Positions 63,201 to 64,000 of a stretch of 64,000 bases of DNA are shown piece after piece. Source of the DNA: Mucilaginibacter sp. Lineage in GTDB: Bacteria; Bacteroidota; Bacteroidia; Sphingobacteriales; Sphingobacteriaceae. The first letter of the stretch is position 1. Every line of letters begins with the position of its first letter. The notes under the pieces were generated by a model. That model was not told the DNA's origin. It did not search any database and worked only from the letters and a program-made list of their open reading frames with translations. Location: assembly GCA_025352225.1 (NCBI GenBank), contig JANXTT010000065.1, positions 1-64,000 of the forward strand, written 5' to 3'. The translations under genes were made by a program, and so were the position numbers.

Positions 63201-63683
63201 AGCCATGGTACCTGTTGTGCTACCTTTAATAATAATACTTACTCCTGGAAGCGGCTGACCTTTATCATCAATCACAGTCCCTTTTATTTTTTGTACAACA
63301 ACAAGCGTTTTACTTTGAAATTCGTTGTTTTCTTTTAATGCAATTGTCTTTTGAATTATTTTATAACTTACCGGAAGCCCGATGAGACATTGATTAAGAA
63401 CATTCTCAATAGTCTGTTTGTCTACATTAATATTTAAGGTTTTTGTTTTGAGAATTTCAAGTTTGTTATCATAGATAAAATGATATCCGCTTTGTTTTTC
63501 TATTAGTGTTAAAACCTTTTCTACAGATGCATTCCTTTCATGAAGAGTTATTTCCTGACTATAGCTTTTGGCACTAACTTGTGTAAGAGCTACAAACATT
63601 ATGATCATAATAAGTTTCATAACAAGTAAAATTTTATGTACAGCGGGCCATGTCGCTGCCGCGCACTTCAATTTAATTTTCAT
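60258..63683 (-). CDS. SusC/RagA family TonB-linked outer membrane transporter with STN domain
   Basis: A 1141-aa TonB-dependent importer. After the signal peptide (to about residue 42, VSAKSYSQ) comes a secretin/TonB N-terminal (STN) domain (ITLHERNASVEKVLTLIEKQ to about 115). A carboxypeptidase-like regulatory domain follows (IKGTVIDDKGQPLPGVSIIIKGS at about 134), then the plug (DVVVIGYGTSSRRNLTTAIS) and a 22-strand barrel ending SLGVNANF. The STN domain in this family usually contacts an anti-sigma factor, so the regulator is probably an ECF sigma/anti-sigma pair beyond the window end. No TAnnTTTG box was found within the upstream 100 bases. Confidence 0.95.
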   Translation of the reverse strand: MKIKLKCAAATWPAVHKILLVMKLIMIIMFVALTQVSAKSYSQEITLHERNASVEKVLTLIEKQSGYHFIYDNKLEILKTKTLNINVDKQTIENVLNQCLIGLPVSYKIIQKTIALKENNEFQSKTLVVVQKIKGTVIDDKGQPLPGVSIIIKGSTTGTMADGNGDFVLNVTDEKAVLVFSFIGFATQEVLVGTKTTLKVTLLPTANALNDVVVIGYGTSSRRNLTTAISKIDPKQIQKAASSSIPDLLFGRAAGLQVTQQSAEPDGQIDLSIRGKGSPIYVVDGIVYPNSGLDPGNGDYSIVGGHRGALAGINPNDIESIEVLKDASAAIYGVTAGNGVVLITTKKGKAGRMSVSYDGSRSSSQTLPYLKPLNAQNYMSYFNQLSQDKYLADNNMTPFGTTAVSLSGYTPKFTAQQIQSAGVGTDWVGEILRNGSIDNHNLSISGGAEKVTYFFSGNYFNQVGTLKGSNLEKYTGRMNLTFKLNDFVSLNASTNGSKNTTLNPSAGNQKDLSNSQGFNALQSALAYPSYLPIRDANGDYTIFSGLSAPNPVSELAIADKTIYNTLLTNLSADFTLIPNTLTAKLLYGNNSETANRNFYIPSTVYFALTKTSKAFLGESKREKQTLEASMSYKKSFGDLQLDAVAGIGQYMTDLSGFSVQAINILDPINTDNIGSGQNPKASSNASYDKERSFFARTNFNYLDKYLLSLSLRRDGSDKFFPDKKYANFPSASIGWKLSSEPFFKRIKVIDLIKLRASYGKTGDLTGLSTSAYGGYSSGGSILPLSSGVAAGTAIVFGDGIINIPYLLTALNNPNLTWPATTTLDAGFDFGFFNSRITGSFDWYNENITNLLLVSSTSPLSQIGTAPINGAAQQRTGFDLSLNTVNIQKKDFKWNTNINITHYDYRWKERFANVGLSPYIGVTDPVNTIYTYATNGILQIGQQVPAFQPAGATKPGSPIFVDQNGDNKLDYKDVVKHSMDPNIIIGLGNTFQYKNVDLNVFFYGQAGAWGNDYAARYRDVVSFLSPISAGSDGLKNAWSTANTAGNFPGAAYNEALLGLDAASNINLIKRDFIKCRNITAGYTFTSPALKRHINSLRLYVDMQNAFVISNYKIFDPEINNAYGSTAPYPMARTFSLGVNANF

Positions 63684-63752
63684 AATTTTGGTAAGTTTGG
63701 GTTTACGTTAGATTTTATTTCTTTACTTCTGATGATTAAGTACCCAGATATC

Positions 63753-63783
63753 AACCGGGAAAGTGTTAGCGCACTTCCCGGTT
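63753..63783. terminator. hairpin upstream of susC
   Basis: AACCGGGAAAGTG (63753-63765) pairs with CACTTCCCGGTT (63772-63783) with one bulged A. It may end transcription of a gene entering from beyond the window, or lie in the susC leader. The rest of 63684-64000 is AT-rich with no gene visible; a weaker GCTCAC/GTGAGC hairpin lies at 63954-63975. Confidence 0.5.
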
Positions 63784-64000
63784 TTGGAAATGGTATTCCT
63801 GTTGCATAATTTAACTTAGTATATTAAGTATAAATTATACATCATAAAGAGTACTAATGAAATTTTGTAGGGTTTGTATCTCTTTTTACATAATTTAATT
63901 TTTAGGGTGAATAATTGGTTTTATCAAGTCAAATAATTTAAGACATTCAATAGGCTCACCTTCTCATGAGTGAGCGTATGTCTATTTTTTTATAATTATA

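Noticed and set aside
1-64000. CRISPR arrays, rRNA genes, complete insertion sequences, integrases
   Set aside because: Reading both strands gave no regularly spaced repeats with spacers, no rRNA sequence and no transposase or integrase-like protein.

Overview
The window looks like the chromosome of a member of the Bacteroidota, most likely Sphingobacteriaceae (Mucilaginibacter/Pedobacter type). Support comes from Bacteroidota promoters of the TTG-N17-22-TAnnTTTG form, a SusC/SusD pair, a type IX secretion sorting domain on a glycoside hydrolase, the ileS-dksA-like-lspA cluster, and a DNA primase without zinc ligands. The genus is inference.

Layout. 0.1-9.3 kb: a small secreted protein, a lipoprotein amidase, a glutaminyl cyclase-yraN-dnaG operon on the minus strand, asnS, an SRPBCC protein, a repeat-bearing gap and a minus-strand FRG-domain operon with two tiny membrane proteins. 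9.3-15.6 kb: ileS, a DksA-like gene, lspA and an M28 peptidase. 15.7-18.1 kb: a small acid/lysine-rich protein followed by two proteins with graspetide-ligase features, which I read as a candidate ribosomal-peptide (RiPP) cluster. 18.2-25 kb: SIMPL protein, a kinase-like orphan, two ferritin-like stress proteins, a 52-aa membrane protein, an acyltransferase and an M61 peptidase. 24.9-32.2 kb: MarR-controlled RND efflux operon, then a receiver protein and a BadF-type kinase. 32.3-40.1 kb: tex, an Lrp regulator, two tandem tRNA-like RNAs with very long variable arms and a GUC anticodon, a HAD hydrolase, carB and a lipoprotein. 40.1-51.2 kb: two glycosyltransferases, meaB, an X-Pro aminopeptidase, an OmpA porin-like protein, a 47-aa membrane protein coupled to ridA, recG, an MFS transporter, a PfkB kinase and tRNA-Asn. 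51.3-55.5 kb: an accessory island beside tRNA-Asn with a TIGR04141/DUF6119-like protein and two convergent AbiTii-domain proteins, probably anti-phage defence. 55.8-63.7 kb: a polysaccharide utilisation locus with susC, susD and a GH95 alpha-L-fucosidase, all on the minus strand.

The most unusual signals are the tandem tRNA-like RNAs at 35.2-35.5 kb, whose extra-arm stems covary between the copies; the graspetide-like cluster at 15.7-18.1 kb; and the tRNA-Asn-adjacent AbiTii/TIGR04141 island. A dispersed short repeat around 0-0.76, 7.3-7.5 and 50.1 kb appears to supply the start codon of the amidase gene. Start codons were moved from the longest reading frame wherever an ATG/GTG, a promoter or the family N-terminus argued for it, and this is stated in each entry.
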